From: Synergistaceae bacterium
GTDB taxonomy: Bacteria; Synergistota; Synergistia; Synergistales; Aminobacteriaceae
Direction: 5' to 3'
NCBI GenBank assembly: GCA_017540085.1
Contig: JAFYBQ010000026.1
Location: 1-64,000, forward strand
DNA: 64,000 nucleotides
A program made the translations under genes and the position numbers. A model generated the notes under the pieces. The model did no database searches. It was given only the letters and a program-made list of their open reading frames with translations, and was not told the origin of the DNA. Below are positions 62,169-64,000 of the stretch, piece by piece (within the stretch, counting starts at the first letter, position 1; each line of letters starts with the position of its first letter).

Positions 62169-63829
62169 GCTGACTCTTCTCCCTCCTCTTGATGTGTCTG
62201 ACCCATCATCAGCATTCCGAAATCTTCAGCCGGACTCGACGCAGGCAATATCCCCGCGATTCTCCCCTCGTCAACAATCGCGACTCTGTTGCAGACGCTC
62301 CGCAGTTCTTCAAGTTCGGAGCTTGTGATGATTATCGTTGTGCCGTTCTCGCGGTTGTACTCTTTGAGCGTGTCAAGAACGATGGACTTTGCGCCTATGT
62401 CGATTCCCCGTGTCGGTTCGCAAATCAGCAGGATATTCGGACGTAACACAAATGCTTTTGCGAGACACACTTTCTGCTGATTCCCGCCGGACAATTCGCC
62501 CGCAAGCTGACCCGGCCCGGTGCATTTAATGTTGAGGCTGTCGATATATTTCCGGGCTTCCTTCCTCATCGCTAACTCGTTGCGTACCTGGAAGATATAC
62601 GGAATGCCGAGAAGGAATCTTCCCTGCGTCTGCATGGCCGTAAAAGTAATGTTCCAGTCTAGCGGCTCATCAAGAAGGAGTCCGACTCCGCGCCTGTCCT
62701 CGCTGACAAATGCCATTTTCCGCCCTAATGCCGCTCGCGGTTTGTTGAGAGCCAGCGAACGCCCGAATATTCGCACCTTCCCTCCGGCAGGATAGAGTCC
62801 CATAATGCCGTTTGGGATACCGAGCTTGCCATGCCCCGCGAGTCCGCCAATCCCGAAAATTTCCCCCTTCATGACCTCGAACGAGACATCACGCACAGTT
62901 TCGCCGGGCATATCGACCCACAAATGCTCGACTTTGAGCGCGGGACGGATTTTCTTTTTCTTTTTGACGGGAGTCCCTTCTGCGTTTTCTGTCTCAATTT
63001 CTGCTGACGGCTCCGGGGTTTTCTGAAGGTCAATTTTCTTCTCGCTCTCGCGCCCAACCATCAATGAAGCTATCTGACGGGCTGAAAGATTTTCGGCGGG
63101 CTGGTCTGTGATTAGTCTTCCGTCCCTGAGAACAAGAATACGGCTGCACAACGCTTTAACCTCGCTCAGTCTGTGGGAAATGAACACAATCGCGATTCCT
63201 GAGCGCGCCAATTTCTTGAGGGCTGTAATCAAAATTTCGGCTTCCGTCTCCGTCAAAACCGCTGTAGGCTCATCGAGAAACAGCAGACGGGTATTCTTTC
63301 TGTCAATCTCTCTTGCTATCTCTATGAACTGCTTATAGCCTACGGGCATTTCACTAACAATCATGTCGGGGCTTATGTTGACTCCAAGCGTGTGAATCGC
63401 CGAGCTTGCGCGGTCATTCATGGCCTCGCGGTTAAGCGTTGAGACTCTGTCGCTGAATAGGTAGCTCATTGATGAGCCATTGAGGACTTCACGATTCAGC
63501 AAAATATTTTCTGTTGCTGTGAAACCGGGAATGAGTGAAAATTCCTGATGTACCATTCCGATACCGTGAGCGAGTGCCTGATTCGGGGACGTGAAATCGA
63601 CTTTCTTCCCGTCAACAAACAACGCTCCTTCATGGCCGCCTGTCGATGAGATTACCGGCATTCCGAAAAGTATGTTGAGAAGGGTGGATTTCCCTGCTCC
63701 GTTTTCGCCGACAAGACCGATAATTTCACCTGCGTTGATGTTGAACGATATATCAGACAAAACGCGGTTGCCGTAAAATTCCTTGCCGATGTGTTCAAGC
63801 TGTAATAATGGGATATTGTTTTCCGACAA
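62165..63829 (-). CDS. double-domain ABC ATPase (RbsA/MglA-like)
   Basis: About 554 residues with two nucleotide-binding domains. First: Walker A GENGAGKSTLLNILFG, but signature region VGYKQFIEIAREIDRKNTRLLFLDEPT with an altered C-loop typical of such proteins. Second: SGGNQQKVCLAKAFVLRPNILLICEPTRGID, with a GLAGHGKLGIPNGIMGLYPA in place of a canonical Walker A. A lysine-rich linker (VKKKKKIRP, ~300) joins them. GAGGTG overlaps a GTG at 63838, so the TTG at 63829 is the better start. Substrate-binding gene is probably beyond the right edge. Confidence 0.9.
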   Translation of the reverse strand: MSENNIPLLQLEHIGKEFYGNRVLSDISFNINAGEIIGLVGENGAGKSTLLNILFGMPVISSTGGHEGALFVDGKKVDFTSPNQALAHGIGMVHQEFSLIPGFTATENILLNREVLNGSSMSYLFSDRVSTLNREAMNDRASSAIHTLGVNISPDMIVSEMPVGYKQFIEIAREIDRKNTRLLFLDEPTAVLTETEAEILITALKKLARSGIAIVFISHRLSEVKALCSRILVLRDGRLITDQPAENLSARQIASLMVGRESEKKIDLQKTPEPSAEIETENAEGTPVKKKKKIRPALKVEHLWVDMPGETVRDVSFEVMKGEIFGIGGLAGHGKLGIPNGIMGLYPAGGKVRIFGRSLALNKPRAALGRKMAFVSEDRRGVGLLLDEPLDWNITFTAMQTQGRFLLGIPYIFQVRNELAMRKEARKYIDSLNIKCTGPGQLAGELSGGNQQKVCLAKAFVLRPNILLICEPTRGIDIGAKSIVLDTLKEYNRENGTTIIITSSELEELRSVCNRVAIVDEGRIAGILPASSPAEDFGMLMMGQTHQEEGEESA

Positions 63830-63848
63830 ATTAATCACCTCTTGCGTA

Positions 63849-63885
63849 AAAGAAAAGGGAATGCGCCGGAAATTAACGCACTCCC
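63849..63885 (-). terminator. intrinsic terminator upstream of the ABC ATPase
   Basis: On the minus strand GGGAGTGCG (63885-63877) pairs with CGCATTCCC (63865-63857), then TTTTCTTTT. It probably reduces read-through from a binding-protein gene beyond the edge. Confidence 0.75.
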
Positions 63886-63928
63886 CGTGAATTACATGGA
63901 CTGATTAAGATTCTCATTCCTCAAAACT

Positions 63929-64000
63929 ACCCCCCTGTATCCCTACTTGGTGCAAGGTATTACCCCCCTTCCGCTGTCGCTCCCTCCCCCCTTGGCAAGG
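63929..64000. repeat. dispersed palindromic repeat, copy 4, cut by the window end
   Basis: TACCCCCCTGTATCCC at 63931 is the inverse of the end of copy 3, followed by TTACCCCCCTTCCGCTGTCG with CTCCCTCCCCCC, matching the left half of copy 1 (ACCCCTCTTCCGCTTGCGCT). The right half is outside the window. Confidence 0.65.

Noticed and set aside
61792-62328. 178-codon plus-strand frame over the ABC permease/ATPase junction
   Set aside because: Antisense shadow of two strongly supported genes.
6977-64000. CRISPR array or phage integration
   Set aside because: The repeated elements are few, far apart and palindromic, without regular spacers; no cas, integrase or phage structural genes were seen.

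Overview
The window comes from a flagellated, anaerobic bacterium of the phylum Synergistota (probably Synergistaceae, gut-type). The best single marker is the protein at 34602-35159, whose C-terminus (Gly/Ser linker, a GCNTG motif, one hydrophobic helix, LRKK end) is a Synerg-CTERM type sorting signal. A papain-like secreted peptidase, a double-cubane reductase homologue, glutamate dehydrogenase, diaminopropionate ammonia-lyase and a meso-DAP pathway gene (dapF) fit an amino-acid-fermenting anaerobe. TTG and GTG starts are common, and short GC-rich intrinsic terminators separate most transcription units.

Layout. 0-9.3 kb: a small membrane protein, a permuted solute-binding protein, an Arg/Glu-rich secreted protein, then leucine biosynthesis (leuB alone; leuA-leuC-leuD behind a promoter, Leu-rich leader peptide and terminator that look like a classical attenuator), with uvrB upstream. 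9.4-15.4 kb: membrane and envelope genes (LPG-synthase-like flippase, ICMT-like methyltransferase, CDP-glycerol-type transferase), nitroreductase, diaminopropionate ammonia-lyase, a glyoxalase-fold protein and a tRNA-Leu whose anticodon reads AAG. 15.5-21 kb: metallo-beta-lactamase-fold protein, an amber-interrupted Sel1 protein, dapF, gdhA, thioesterase, double-cubane protein. 21-30 kb: NMT1/SsuA-type ABC importer, radical SAM plus GcvH, papain-like peptidase, and a YunG / ABC ATPase / binding protein / AIR-synthase-like operon in which the ATPase gene carries an in-frame palindromic repeat. 30-43 kb: BACON-type lipoprotein, aspS, Synerg-CTERM protein, and flgM-flgN-flgK-flgL, with flgK split by an in-frame TAG and FlgL about four times the usual size. 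43-53 kb: SPL-type radical SAM, PP2C phosphatase, Mpg glycosylase, then a long minus-strand operon fliW-csrA-purE-purM-purN/O-purH(AICARFT only)-RHH/Sel1-purD-TSUP-nuclease. 53-64 kb: TPR membrane protein, LUD protein, a catalytically dead asparaginase homologue, der, a zone of Rpn nuclease copies and gene fragments, and a sugar/nucleoside-type ABC importer running off the right edge.

How the genes work together. The purine genes supply most late steps in one operon, and the missing cyclohydrolase half of PurH is apparently replaced by an archaeal-type (PurO-like) domain fused to PurN. The fliW-csrA pair heads that operon, so flagellar-export feedback and purine synthesis share a transcript. 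A dispersed palindromic repeat family with C-rich arms recurs at about 7.0, 27.7, 49.8 and 63.95 kb. All statements come from reading the sequence; no database search was run.
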